From NCBI GenBank assembly GCA_963814315.1, contig CAWFCG010000002.1, positions 186,001 to 250,000 on the forward strand: a DNA stretch of 64,000 nt, given 5' to 3'. Below, piece after piece: positions 24,761-33,599 of this stretch. Every line of letters begins with the position of its first letter. Within the stretch, counting starts at the first letter, position 1. The DNA comes from JAFMJV01 sp963814315 (lineage in GTDB: Bacteria; Chloroflexota; Limnocylindria; Limnocylindrales; CSP1-4). The notes under the pieces were generated by a model. It had not been told where the DNA came from and did not search any database. It saw only the letters and a list, made by a program, of their open reading frames with translations. The position numbers and the translations under genes are program-made.

Positions 24761-25135
24761 TCAGCGTCGGCCGGGACTCTGAAGCTCTCGCAGGCGCTCG
24801 TCGCTGATGCCGAGGTGATGGGCGACCTCGTGGTCGAGCGTCTCTCGCACGCCATCGGAGAGCGCTTGGTCGCTGCGATACGCTCGCATCAGCGGACCAC
24901 GGAATAGGGTGATCTTGCTGGCGATCGCCATGCGGTCGGCGCCGTAGGCGGTGCGTGGCACGCCCTGGTAGAGCCCGAACAGGCCGCGCGCATGCACGCT
25001 GGCGAGCTGCTCGGCATCAGGTTCGTCCTGGATGACGATAGCGACGCTGTCCAGCGCTTGCCGGTAGGGCTCTGGCAGTGCCTCGATGGCCGCCTCAAGC
25101 GCGGCTTCGAAGCGGTCAGGCTCCAGCATCGGCAT
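24761..25135 (-). CDS. Metallopeptidase (zincin) of the DUF1025/PF06262 family
   Basis: This 124-aa protein carries the HExxH zinc motif in LDHEVAHHLGISDERLREL near the C-terminus. It also has DSVAIVIQDEP and LFGLYQGVPR, which define the small PF06262 zincin family found widely in Actinobacteria and Chloroflexota. Its physiological substrate is unknown. Possible starts are ATG 25135 or ATG 25129. Either overlaps the end of the fur-like gene by 14-20 bp, so the two are translated from one transcript. Confidence 0.82.
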   Translation of the reverse strand: MPMLEPDRFEAALEAAIEALPEPYRQALDSVAIVIQDEPDAEQLASVHARGLFGLYQGVPRTAYGADRMAIASKITLFRGPLMRAYRSDQALSDGVRETLDHEVAHHLGISDERLRELQSPGRR

Positions 25136-25607
25136 CGTCCGCGCAGGCTTCTGCCTCATCTCGACAGTCACGGCAGATGCCGACCACGCTGAGGTGGCCC
25201 AGGTCGATATGGAAGCCGCGCTTGCCGTCGAAGTCGGCGAGCAGACCGGCCACATCGTCAGCCCCGATCTCCCAGGCGCGCTGACACACCGAGCAGTGCA
25301 TGTGACCGTGCTCGCGCGCCGGAAGGACGTGGAACTCCTCGCGTCCATCGAGCCCGTGGGCGTGCCGGACCAGGCCGATATCCTCAAGCACGTCGAGTGT
25401 GCGATACACCGTGGAGGGCGTGGTCTCCGGGTCCTGCTCGCGGCAGCGTTCGACCAGCTCAGCACCGGTGATGTGGCCATCGGTATCAGCTAGTACGTCG
25501 ACCAGCAGCCGCCGTTGCGGGGTCCAACGCAGTCCGCGCTCGTGGAGTCGCTCACGGACCTGGTCCCAGGCGACATCTGGAGTCGGGGAGCGGTGCGTCG
25601 TCGACAT
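25116..25607 (-). CDS. Fur-family metal- or peroxide-responsive repressor
   Basis: This 163-aa regulator has the Fur winged helix (ERGLRWTPQRRLLVDVL, TTPSTVYRTLDVLEDIGLVRH) and the metal/dimer domain HGHMHCSVCQRAWEIG with a CxxC pair. A second CRDCRDEAEAC cluster is near the C-terminus. Four structural Cys plus the His-rich HxHxH suggest a zinc-containing Fur/Zur/PerR; the sensed signal cannot be assigned. It is co-transcribed with the zincin gene and 28 bp from the end of the sugar-dehydrogenase-like gene. Confidence 0.87.
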   Translation of the reverse strand: MSTTHRSPTPDVAWDQVRERLHERGLRWTPQRRLLVDVLADTDGHITGAELVERCREQDPETTPSTVYRTLDVLEDIGLVRHAHGLDGREEFHVLPAREHGHMHCSVCQRAWEIGADDVAGLLADFDGKRGFHIDLGHLSVVGICRDCRDEAEACADDADAGA

Positions 25608-25636
25608 CCTCGAAAGGATAGTCTCAGCCCGGAATG

Positions 25637-26854
25637 TCAGGGTCGCGGGCCGCTCAGCTTGACCCGGAAGACCTTGCCTGCCACCAGATCAGTGGCGAAC
25701 ATCCGTCCCGCGGCATCCTCGCCGAAGGACGCGATGTGGCGACTAGTGACTCGCGAGGCTTTGACCTTGCCCTTCTGATCAAGCACGAACAGGCGGCCGC
25801 AGAAGTCGCCGGCTACGTAGAGCCCACGCCAGGCCGGCGCGTCGGGACCGCGATGGACGAAGCCGCCGGTGACCGAACAGCGGCCGTTGCCGTGGGCATA
25901 GTCGTAGATCGGTCGTGTGCCGAAGGTGCAGCGCCGACTCGTGCCCGGATAGGCGCGCGTGCCCTCGCAGCGGCTCCAGCCATAGTTCCTGCCCTTGCCG
26001 GCCGCCCTGCCACGCGCATTCGCCCGAGCGCGATCGATCTCTTCGCGCTGGCCCTGACCGACATCGCCGATCCAGAGGTTCCCGGTCTTGCGATCGAACG
26101 AGAAGCGCCATGGATTGCGCAGGCCCCAGGCCCAGATATCGTCGATGCCGGACTTGCCCACGCGCGGGTTGGAGTTCGGCGTGCGATAGCGTCGGGGCCC
26201 GGCGCCGTCGGGATCCCGCGGATCGATGCGCAGCAGCTTGCCCAGGCGTGTGTTCAGCCTCTGGCCGTTTCCCGCCGGATCGCCGGCGCCACCGCCATCG
26301 CCGGAGGCGATGTAGAGCAGGCCGTCGGGCCCGAAGGCCAGGTGCCCGCCGTTGTGGTTGGACGCGGGCTGATCGATCACCAGCAGCGTGCGGGCTGAGC
26401 TGGGATCGGCCGAGCCCTCGCCCTGTCGACGGTACTCGGCGACTACGGTATCGCCATCCTTGACGCCGCCTGCGGCACGTGTGTAGTCGACGTACAGCAG
26501 ACCGTTGGATCGGTAGTCGGGATGGAAGGTGAGACCCAACAAACCGCGCTCGCCACTAGCAGGATGGCTGACCTTGTTGCTCAGGTCGAGGAAGGTACCC
26601 AGCTTCTTCCAAATGCCGTCCTCGTAGGTGGCACGCTTGATCTTGCCGGTCTGCTCCACGATGAAGATGACGCGGCCGTCCCCGGGAGCGTGGGTGACCA
26701 GCACCGGTCGCGTGTAGCCACCGAGCACTTGCGTGAGCGAGACCTTGCTGCGGGCAGCGCTGACCGGCGCCGCCAGCACACCTCCCGCGAGTGAGACCGT
26801 GAGAACGACCGTGAAGACCCTGAATGACGCGAAGGCTCGGAACGATCGGCGCAT
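25637..26854 (-). CDS. Exported PQQ-dependent-type sugar (sorbosone/glucose) dehydrogenase
   Basis: This 405-aa exported protein has an N-terminal signal peptide (FASFRVFTVVLTVSLAGGVLA, here split as FRVFTVVLTVSL and AGGVLA). A six-bladed GSDH propeller follows: GERGLLGLTFHPDYRSNG, NHNGGHLAFGPDGLLYIASG, DDIWAWGLRNPWRFSFD, LWIGDVGQGQREEID. The GHLAFGPDG and WRFSFD segments are intact. It is the soluble counterpart of the membrane-tethered propeller at 6.9-8.4 kb. ATG 26854, preceded by AAGGGGTGG, is preferred over the GTG two codons upstream. An oxidoreductase role on aldose sugars is inferred from the family. Confidence 0.87.
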   Translation of the reverse strand: MRRSFRAFASFRVFTVVLTVSLAGGVLAAPVSAARSKVSLTQVLGGYTRPVLVTHAPGDGRVIFIVEQTGKIKRATYEDGIWKKLGTFLDLSNKVSHPASGERGLLGLTFHPDYRSNGLLYVDYTRAAGGVKDGDTVVAEYRRQGEGSADPSSARTLLVIDQPASNHNGGHLAFGPDGLLYIASGDGGGAGDPAGNGQRLNTRLGKLLRIDPRDPDGAGPRRYRTPNSNPRVGKSGIDDIWAWGLRNPWRFSFDRKTGNLWIGDVGQGQREEIDRARANARGRAAGKGRNYGWSRCEGTRAYPGTSRRCTFGTRPIYDYAHGNGRCSVTGGFVHRGPDAPAWRGLYVAGDFCGRLFVLDQKGKVKASRVTSRHIASFGEDAAGRMFATDLVAGKVFRVKLSGPRP

Positions 26855-26980
26855 TTCCACCCCTTGACCTGTGGCGCTGCTGGGGCTAACGAGGAGGCAT
26901 CACGGCCAAGACGCATCGCGGCCAGGATGCACTGTGGATCGGGAGTGTACAGCGCGAACGTCGTGGAGCCGACCGTGGCC

Positions 26981-27051
26981 ACCCGGCCGCGGGCGACCAC
27001 CCGGCCGCGGGCGACCACCCGGCCGCGGGCGACCACCCGGCCGCGGGCGAC
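26981..27051. repeat. 18-bp tandem repeat, about four copies
   Basis: The unit ACCCGGCCGCGGGCGACC repeats with 18-bp period from 26981, with three full copies and a near-full fourth ending at about 27051. Each unit contains the palindrome CCGCGG. It lies upstream of the sugar dehydrogenase gene. Confidence 0.92.
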
Positions 27052-27110
27052 TCGGCCCGCGATGTGACCCCCCTACGCAGTGGCGATCCTGGGCGGGCCG
27101 AAGACGAGCA

Positions 27111-27270
27111 TTCCCGCTGCTCGGGACAACGTGACCGTTCAGGCTCGCCAGCGATGGCTTGCTGCTGGTGCTCCCCGCCGCTCAGGAAGACGTGACGTTT
27201 CTTCCCGATCAACGGGAGAAGTCTGTCAGATCGGCGACTCGCAGGTCACGTTGTCCCGTCACGCGGGAAC
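27111..27270. repeat. BIME-like inverted pair of a short palindromic repeat (locus A)
   Basis: A plus-oriented copy at 27111-27139 reads TTCCCG, a 5-nt loop, CGGGACAACGTGACCGTT. A minus-oriented copy at 27244-27270 is its near-exact complement (core CGGGACAACGTGACC). A more degenerate, minus-oriented copy with TTCCCG/CGGGA arms lies between them near 27202. The same core recurs at 47.0 kb. No coding role is seen. Confidence 0.75.
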
Positions 27271-27320
27271 CGCGCGGCATGTCACCCGACCGACCGTGCG
27301 TCAGCAAGGCGCCTGGCTGG

Positions 27321-27367
27321 GGCGACGGCGCCAGGTTGCGGCGACGGCGCCAGGTTGCGGCGACTGG
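27321..27367. repeat. 19-bp tandem repeat, about 2.5 copies
   Basis: GGCGACGGCGCCAGGTTGC starts at 27321 and again at 27340, with a partial third copy at 27359. It sits just beyond the stop codon of the DUF3090 gene. Confidence 0.85.
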
Positions 27368-27379
27368 CCGTGGCTGGGG

Positions 27380-27970
27380 CTAGTGGACGAGGTCCTCGAA
27401 GTCGCGGTGGCAGAAGTGGCCGGTGCGCGCCAGGACACGGCCGCAGAAGGGGCACACCGGCTTGCCGCCGGCCACGACACTGTTGGCTCGCCGAGCGAAC
27501 TGTTGCGCCATGAAGGGTGTCAGGCGCACGCGCAGGACGTCAGGCCCGATGGGTGCGTCGTCGGGGATGTCATCTTCGTCAGGCTCGTCCCCGTCTCGCA
27601 CCGCCGACTCCCCAGCGCCCGTGTCGAAGGTCATCGAGCGTGCCTCCACGATGAGCCGGTCGATATCGTCATCCCAGGCGATGACCAGCGTGCCCACCCG
27701 GAACTCCTCGAGCAGTGGCTGCTGCAGGGGTCGCTCGTCCGGGATGCCGGCAGGTCCCGCGTCCATGGCCGCCAGGCCGCGACGCTCGACCTCATCGACG
27801 ATGGCGAGGACACGGTCGGCGAGGATCGATACCTGCTCTTTCTCCAGCATCACCGACACCACGCGCCGGCCCTGCACCGCCTGCAGGAAGAACGTGCGAT
27901 CTCCAGCCTCGCCGACGGTCCCGGTGGCGAAGCGGTCGGGGAGGTCGAAGTCCATGATGTGGCGTGTCAT
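27380..27970 (-). CDS. DUF3090 family protein with C-terminal zinc-ribbon
   Basis: This 196-aa protein matches the DUF3090 family (conserved in Actinobacteria and some Chloroflexota). It shows FDLPDRFATGTVGEAGDRTFFLQA, read here as DLPDRFATGTVGE and RTFFLQA, then VMLEKEQVSILADRV, an acidic middle segment, and LTPFMAQQFARRANSVVAGG. It ends in a CPFCGRVL...GHFCHR cluster that should bind zinc. No enzymatic function is established. In related genomes it often occurs with a histidine-phosphatase and DUF4032 genes; here DUF4032 lies about 1.6 kb away. Confidence 0.87.
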   Translation of the reverse strand: MTRHIMDFDLPDRFATGTVGEAGDRTFFLQAVQGRRVVSVMLEKEQVSILADRVLAIVDEVERRGLAAMDAGPAGIPDERPLQQPLLEEFRVGTLVIAWDDDIDRLIVEARSMTFDTGAGESAVRDGDEPDEDDIPDDAPIGPDVLRVRLTPFMAQQFARRANSVVAGGKPVCPFCGRVLARTGHFCHRDFEDLVH

Positions 27971-28001
27971 GGGATGAATCTATCCCAGCAGCTCGGGTCG
28001 G

Positions 28002-28406
28002 TCAGCGCCCGAGCCTGGAGCCGATGATGGCCTCTGCCTCCATCTCCACCCTCCAGCGCGAATCGAGGAGGCCGGCCACGACGACCATGGTGGACGCCGG
28101 CCTGACGGTTCCGAACGCCCGGCCGTGCGAGCGCCCGACGGCTACCCAGTCGGCGGCATCGACCAGGTAGATGCGGGTGCGGACCACGTCCCCGGCGGTG
28201 GCCCCGGCTTGTGCCAGCGCGTCGAGCATGATCTCGATGCAGCGGTCGGCCTGGCGTTCCACGTCGGAAAGGACCTGTCCGTCTGGCCAGTTGGGTGCGG
28301 TCCCCGCCACGAGCACGTGATCACCAACGCGCACGGCACGGCTGAAGCCGATGGGCTCCTCGTAGGGCGAGCCCGAGCTGATGAGCCGCCGATCGTGAGT
28401 ACGCAT
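28002..28406 (-). CDS. RidA-family (YjgF/YER057c/UK114) protein
   Basis: This 134-aa trimeric-fold protein is likely a reactive imine/enamine deaminase or a relative. Typical features are SPYEEPIGFSRAVRVGDHVLVAGTAP near the start, VVRTRIYLVDAADWVAVG, and a C-terminal RPASTMVVVAGLLD followed by VEMEAEAI. The arginine that binds the carboxylate in canonical RidA (in the VR-R-Y segment) is present. It is the first of a run of minus-strand genes that includes a small membrane protein and a HAD phosphatase. Confidence 0.87.
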   Translation of the reverse strand: MRTHDRRLISSGSPYEEPIGFSRAVRVGDHVLVAGTAPNWPDGQVLSDVERQADRCIEIMLDALAQAGATAGDVVRTRIYLVDAADWVAVGRSHGRAFGTVRPASTMVVVAGLLDSRWRVEMEAEAIIGSRLGR

Positions 28407-28426
28407 GCCATCCTCCTCGATGTCGG

Positions 28427-28834
28427 TCAGCCCTCCGGGATGAGGACCATCAATGCGGTCGAGACGGCGCTGATGATGAACGAACCGACCCCGGCCGTGA
28501 TAAGGACCTGGACGCCCAGTTCGGGTGGGTAGCCGCCGATGACGATGAGCGGGCCCCAGACCAGGTCAACGAGGAAGGCCACCGCCAGCAGCATGGCCGC
28601 GTTGAGCACCACGGAGAAGAAGCCCAGGGTGGCGATGTTCAGGGGGATGCTGACGAGTCGGGCGATGGGTCGGATGAACGCATTGACCAACCCGAAGACG
28701 AGTGCGAGGGCCAGCAATGTAACCCCCATGCTCCCAACGTCGTCGGCCCAGTCGATGCTGATCTCCGGCACCAGCAGCGCCGTCAGCAGCAACGCCACGG
28801 CGATGATGACGACGCGGATGCCTTGTCTGATCAT
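28427..28834 (-). CDS. Phage-holin-4 (YvlD)-family four-helix membrane protein
   Basis: This 135-aa protein has four hydrophobic helices: VVIIAVALLLTALLVP, VTLLALALVFGLVNAFIRP, IATLGFFSVVLNAAMLLAVAFLV and VLITAGVGSFIISAVSTALMVL. The NAFIRP segment between helices two and three is diagnostic of the YvlD/phage_holin_4 family, which is chromosomal and not phage-derived. Its role is unknown. ATG 28834 lies 7 bp from the end of the HAD gene. Confidence 0.82.
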   Translation of the reverse strand: MIRQGIRVVIIAVALLLTALLVPEISIDWADDVGSMGVTLLALALVFGLVNAFIRPIARLVSIPLNIATLGFFSVVLNAAMLLAVAFLVDLVWGPLIVIGGYPPELGVQVLITAGVGSFIISAVSTALMVLIPEG

Positions 28835-28841
28835 GCGTCGC

Positions 28842-29495
28842 CTACAGCAGCTCCGCCAGCGATGCGACCACGTAGTCGGCCTCAGGCAGTGGGTGGTTGG
28901 CATCACTGGGCACGCCGATGCAAGTGAGCCCTGCCGCCCGAGCGGCCCTGACACCGGTAGGTGAGTCCTCGACGGCGACGGCGGCTGTAGGCTCGACGCC
29001 CAGCCGCTCGCAGGCCAGCAGGTAGACATCGGGCGCGGGCTTGGGCGTCACCTCGTCACCGGTGGCGATGGCATCGAACCAGCCGCCGAAAGGCGTCTGG
29101 CGAAGCACCCGATCGACCAGCGTGCGGCGGGTATTGGAGGCCAGGCCCACAGGTACGACGCCTTTCAGTCGGCCGATCAGCTCTGTCGAACCGTCGGTCA
29201 GCTCCACGCCATCGTCGATGAGGTCACCGATGATGGCAAGGTACTCGTCCTGGAGGCCCGGGATGCGCTCGGGCGGAACGCCCAGTCGTCCCGCGAAGTA
29301 GGTGACCGACTGGAGGTCGGCCGCTCCGAAGACGGCCGCCTTGTCGGCATCGGTCAACTGCGCCCCGTAGCGCTCGAACAGGATGATCTTGGCCCTGAGC
29401 CAATGCCGTTCGGTGTGCACCAGCAGCCCATCCATGTCGAAGACCACGCTGGCAAAGCGACCGGGCAGCTGGGGTGGCGGGGCAAGGCTGGGCAA
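28842..29495 (-). CDS. HAD-superfamily phosphatase (beta-phosphoglucomutase/Gph-like)
   Basis: This is a HAD hydrolase with motif I VVFDMDGLLVHTE, motif II GLASNTRR, motif III Lys in TPKPAPDVYLLACERLG and motif IV VEDSPTGVRAARAAG. The cap is helical (C1 type). The start is uncertain: a TTG at 29495 gives 217 aa and begins just before the catalytic strand, whereas a GTG at 29585 would add a low-complexity Pro-rich leader. I prefer the shorter form because 29496-29624 is the divergent promoter region of the DUF4032 gene. Confidence 0.83.
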   Translation of the reverse strand: MPSLAPPPQLPGRFASVVFDMDGLLVHTERHWLRAKIILFERYGAQLTDADKAAVFGAADLQSVTYFAGRLGVPPERIPGLQDEYLAIIGDLIDDGVELTDGSTELIGRLKGVVPVGLASNTRRTLVDRVLRQTPFGGWFDAIATGDEVTPKPAPDVYLLACERLGVEPTAAVAVEDSPTGVRAARAAGLTCIGVPSDANHPLPEADYVVASLAELL

Positions 29496-29624
29496 GGCGA
29501 GACTCCGTATCGGAGGTGGTCGTGCGTGGTCGGGCGGACTGGCCCCATCGTATCCGCTCCGGGGCCAGCACCGGCCCGACACCACTGGCCCGCCTCATCG
29601 GCATGAGAACGTAGACTGCGCTCG

Positions 29625-31037
29625 ATGGATACACGAGTCGCGCATGAGCCCTTCAGCGATGCCACGCTGATCTGGGACGGCGAACCCATGCGAGGTGTTC
29701 TCGCGCCGCAGTCGGCCGAGCCTGACGAACCGGACGATGAGCCCTATGACCCCGGCCGGGTCACCATGCGCTTCCGCGACGGCAACCAGGGCTTCGTGGG
29801 CATGCCCTGGGACTCGCCGCTTGCCAGATGGACGGCACCCGACCTTGAGTTCGTGGATCTTCCGGTCGGTGCCAGCCGCCACACGGTGCGTTTCCTGGTC
29901 GTCGACGGCAGCATCATCGCCTTGAAGGAGCTGCCGCAGGAGGTCGGCCAGCGCGAGTACGAGATCCTGCGTGAGCTCGAGGCGCGCGGCGCCCTCGCGG
30001 TCAAGGCGTGCGGGCTGGTCACGCGCACTGGCGACACCAGCTCCGTCATCCTGACTCGCTACCTGGCGCGTTCGTTCCAGTTCCGCCGGCTCTTCATGCG
30101 CCTGCCCGAGGGTGCCAAGCGCTATCGCGACCAGCTCCTCGATTCGATGACTGGCCTGCTCGTGGAGCTCCATCGCATGGGTGTCTTCTGGGGCGACTGC
30201 TCGTTAGCCAACACGCTGCTGATGCGCGACGGCCAGCGGCTGCAGGCCTACCTCGTGGATGGTGAGACCAGCGAGATCCACGAGCAGCTGTCAGATGGGC
30301 AGCGCCAGGCGGATCTGGAGATCGCCATCGAGAACGTGGCCGGGGACCTGGCCGATATGGCCGTTCTCAACGGTAAGTCCATCGAGGACATCGATGACGA
30401 CTTCGAGGCGGCGTTGAGCTTGCGTGACCGCTACGAACGGCTCTGGGACGTGCTTCACCAGGACGTGACCATCCATCCCGACAAGCGCTATCGGGTGGAC
30501 AAGCGGTTGAAGGCACTGCATGAGCTGGGCTACGTGGTCGACGAGGTGATCCTTGAGCCCGGCGAGGACGGCACGGAAGACTTGCGGCTGCGGGTGGCCG
30601 TGGCCGGACGCGACTACCACTCGCGGCGCTTGCGCCAGCTCACCGGCATCGAAGCGGGGGAGGGGCAGTCGGCCATCCTGTTGAACGACCTCACCGCCTG
30701 GGCCGGCTTGGGCTGGGCCGGTGACTGGGATTCCAAGGAAGGTGAGAGCGGGCGTACCCTGAAGCGACACGACGGCGCACGCTGGACGCTGGAGATCTTC
30801 GAGCCGGTGGTGGCACAGCTCATCGATGCCCTGGGCGATGACATCGATCACGTCCAGACCTACTGTGACCTGCTGGAGGTGCGCTGGCTGTTGTCGGAGC
30901 GGGCCGGGCACGATGTCGGCAACGCAGCTGCCCTGCGCTCGATGGCCACCGCGGAGACGCCGGCCGGCTCGGCGGCACAGATGGCGGGCGTGGAGACACC
31001 ATCACAGCCCCGTCGGCTAGGCTGGAAGCGACCATGA
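29625..31037 (+). CDS. DUF4032 kinase-fold protein
   Basis: At 470 aa this carries a lipopolysaccharide-kinase-like fold: FLVVDGSIIALKELPQEVGQREYEILRELEARG, with the Lys-Glu pair expected of a kinase N-lobe. The catalytic loop is GVFWGDCSLANTLLMR and the metal-site strand YLVDGETSE, followed by the DUF4032 C-terminal domain (300-430). Whether it phosphorylates a small molecule or glycan is unknown. The stop overlaps the sulfotransferase start (ATGA), so the two are translationally coupled. Confidence 0.85.
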   Translation: MDTRVAHEPFSDATLIWDGEPMRGVLAPQSAEPDEPDDEPYDPGRVTMRFRDGNQGFVGMPWDSPLARWTAPDLEFVDLPVGASRHTVRFLVVDGSIIALKELPQEVGQREYEILRELEARGALAVKACGLVTRTGDTSSVILTRYLARSFQFRRLFMRLPEGAKRYRDQLLDSMTGLLVELHRMGVFWGDCSLANTLLMRDGQRLQAYLVDGETSEIHEQLSDGQRQADLEIAIENVAGDLADMAVLNGKSIEDIDDDFEAALSLRDRYERLWDVLHQDVTIHPDKRYRVDKRLKALHELGYVVDEVILEPGEDGTEDLRLRVAVAGRDYHSRRLRQLTGIEAGEGQSAILLNDLTAWAGLGWAGDWDSKEGESGRTLKRHDGARWTLEIFEPVVAQLIDALGDDIDHVQTYCDLLEVRWLLSERAGHDVGNAAALRSMATAETPAGSAAQMAGVETPSQPRRLGWKRP

Positions 31038-31939
31038 GCAGGAAGACCCCCACCGTCTCCACGTTCACGCGTGCGCGTCGCCGTGCCGTCCGTTTCGCGA
31101 CCCGTCGGCGCGATGAGAAGTCAGTTGGCGGTCCGCTGCATTCGCGCTATGACCGACTCCAGCCGGTGCCAGAGCATCCGCCCGAATGGCGTACCGGTCC
31201 GCCCGACTTCGTCATCATCGGTGCCCAGAAGTCGGGCACCACCTGGTGGCACGGCCTGATGGAGACGCATGTGCAGATCCACCGGCCGCCGCGCGGCAAG
31301 CGCGAGCTCCACTTCTTCGACCACTTCTGGGACCGCTGGCCCAACCAGAAGCAGTTCGAGCGGTACCGGCGCTACTTCCCGCGGCCGGCCGGGTCACTGG
31401 CGGGCGAGAAGACACCCGGCTATCTGTACCAGCCGTGGGTGGCGCCGATGCTCAAGGAGGTCGCGCCGGAGGTCAAGCTCATCGTGCTCATGCGCGATCC
31501 GGTGGAGCGCTTCGTCTCCGGCGTGGGCCTGCTGGAGCGGTCGGGCTCGCTCAAGGGCGAGGTCGGCGGTGGCCTGGTGGGGACGCGTGAGCACCGCATC
31601 GTGGAGGCCATCGACCGCGGTCGCTATGCCGACCAGCTGGACTGGTGGCTGACGCACTTCGCTCGCGAGCAATTTCTGCTGCTGCAATACGAGCAGTGCG
31701 TGGCCGATCCCCAGGGCCAGCTGAACCGGACCTTCGACTTCCTTGGACTGCGTTCCCAACGCGTCACGCCGGCGCAGATCTCGCGCGCTCGAAAGAAGGC
31801 GTCGGGCCATGTGGAGGTGTCGGCTGAAACGCGCCGCCTGCTGGCCAGCCGTTATGCCGATGATGTGGCGCGACTCCATGTGCTCATGCCGGATCTCGAC
31901 GTCTCGCTCTGGAAGAGCCTGGCCGAGCCGGGTTCGTAG
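31034..31939 (+). CDS. PAPS-dependent sulfotransferase
   Basis: This 301-aa sulfotransferase has the 5'-phosphosulfate loop DFVIIGAQKSGTTWWHGLM near residue 60 and the 3'-phosphate-binding RDPVERFVSG near 157. A sulfate-acceptor-type segment (ELHFFDHFW) lies between them. It resembles heparan/carbohydrate sulfotransferases, suggesting a glycan or lipid acceptor. The basic N-terminus lacks a clear signal. Coupling to a kinase-fold DUF4032 protein suggests both act on one surface molecule; this is inference. Confidence 0.86.
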   Translation: MSRKTPTVSTFTRARRRAVRFATRRRDEKSVGGPLHSRYDRLQPVPEHPPEWRTGPPDFVIIGAQKSGTTWWHGLMETHVQIHRPPRGKRELHFFDHFWDRWPNQKQFERYRRYFPRPAGSLAGEKTPGYLYQPWVAPMLKEVAPEVKLIVLMRDPVERFVSGVGLLERSGSLKGEVGGGLVGTREHRIVEAIDRGRYADQLDWWLTHFAREQFLLLQYEQCVADPQGQLNRTFDFLGLRSQRVTPAQISRARKKASGHVEVSAETRRLLASRYADDVARLHVLMPDLDVSLWKSLAEPGS

Positions 31940-32278
31940 GGGCTGGTCCTCGCCTTCGGCCGGACTCGGCGCGCCATGTTCCCGGGCGCAGACCCGCTGA
32001 GTACGACTACTACTCCAGGCTGCCCTTGGCGGCAGGTCCGAGCGTCTTCACGCCCCAGTCGAAGAGCCACGGCGGGAAGGCGCGCGCCACCGCATCCGAG
32101 ACCACCTCGAGGATGCCCGGTGATCCGCCACCGATGCGCGCTGTGAGCAACACGCACAGGGCGACACTGCCCCCAAGACGCCCGCGATCAGGGCATCGCG
32201 TGTTGTTGTCGCCTGTGCCTGCTGCATCCGGTGGCTAGGCTGCCAGCTGGGTAGGCCGGCTTGGCGGCTCGACCCTTG
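31940..32278. other. 339-bp region with no intact gene
   Basis: It separates the sulfotransferase stop from the stop of the ABC ATPase gene. The only coding-like signal is the minus-strand remnant at 32010-32227, listed separately. No clear terminator is seen. Confidence 0.6.
32010..32227 (-). pseudogene. Frameshifted N-terminal remnant resembling a molybdopterin-oxidoreductase membrane anchor
   Basis: A minus-strand frame from ATG 32227 reads MQQAQATTTRDALIAGVLG. If one G is restored in a short G run (about 32170-32174) it continues through a hydrophobic helix (ALCVLLTARIGGG) into SPGILEVVSDAVARAFPPWL and FDWGVKTLGPAAKGSLE, then stops. The pattern of helix, then SP-x-AV-D, then PPWLFDWGVKTLG, resembles the anchor region of sulfite-oxidase-like membrane proteins. 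Everything downstream is missing. I read it as the truncated, frameshifted start of such a gene; the assignment is tentative. Confidence 0.38.
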
Positions 32279-33448
<1,170 letters not shown>

Positions 33449-33599
33449 GACGGCATACCTCCACCTCCGCAAGGTCGCGGGTCGCTTGTATCTGCTGGCC
33501 GTTCGACCAGCTGGACAGACCCCGTACGCCCAACGGTGGGTACGCCCATCGTAGCAAACGAATGCACCCCGCTCGCCCTGGCTTGACGGACCCCGTCCG

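Larger units (their letters stand above)
26855..27379. other. 525-bp gene-free region holding tandem and inverted repeats
   Basis: No credible gene is visible. The region contains an 18-bp tandem array (26981-27051), a BIME-like inverted pair (27111-27270) and a 19-bp tandem repeat (27321-27367), each listed separately. Confidence 0.8.

Noticed and set aside
26981..27051. CRISPR-like array
   Set aside because: The repeats are directly adjacent without spacers and no cas genes are in the window.
27080..28027. Plus-strand 315-codon frame across the 27-28 kb region
   Set aside because: Most of it is antisense to the DUF3090 gene and the rest crosses tandem repeats; no domain is recognisable.
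28427..28834. Phage holin, hence prophage remnant
   Set aside because: The family name is historical; the protein is a chromosomal YvlD-type membrane protein and no other phage gene is nearby.
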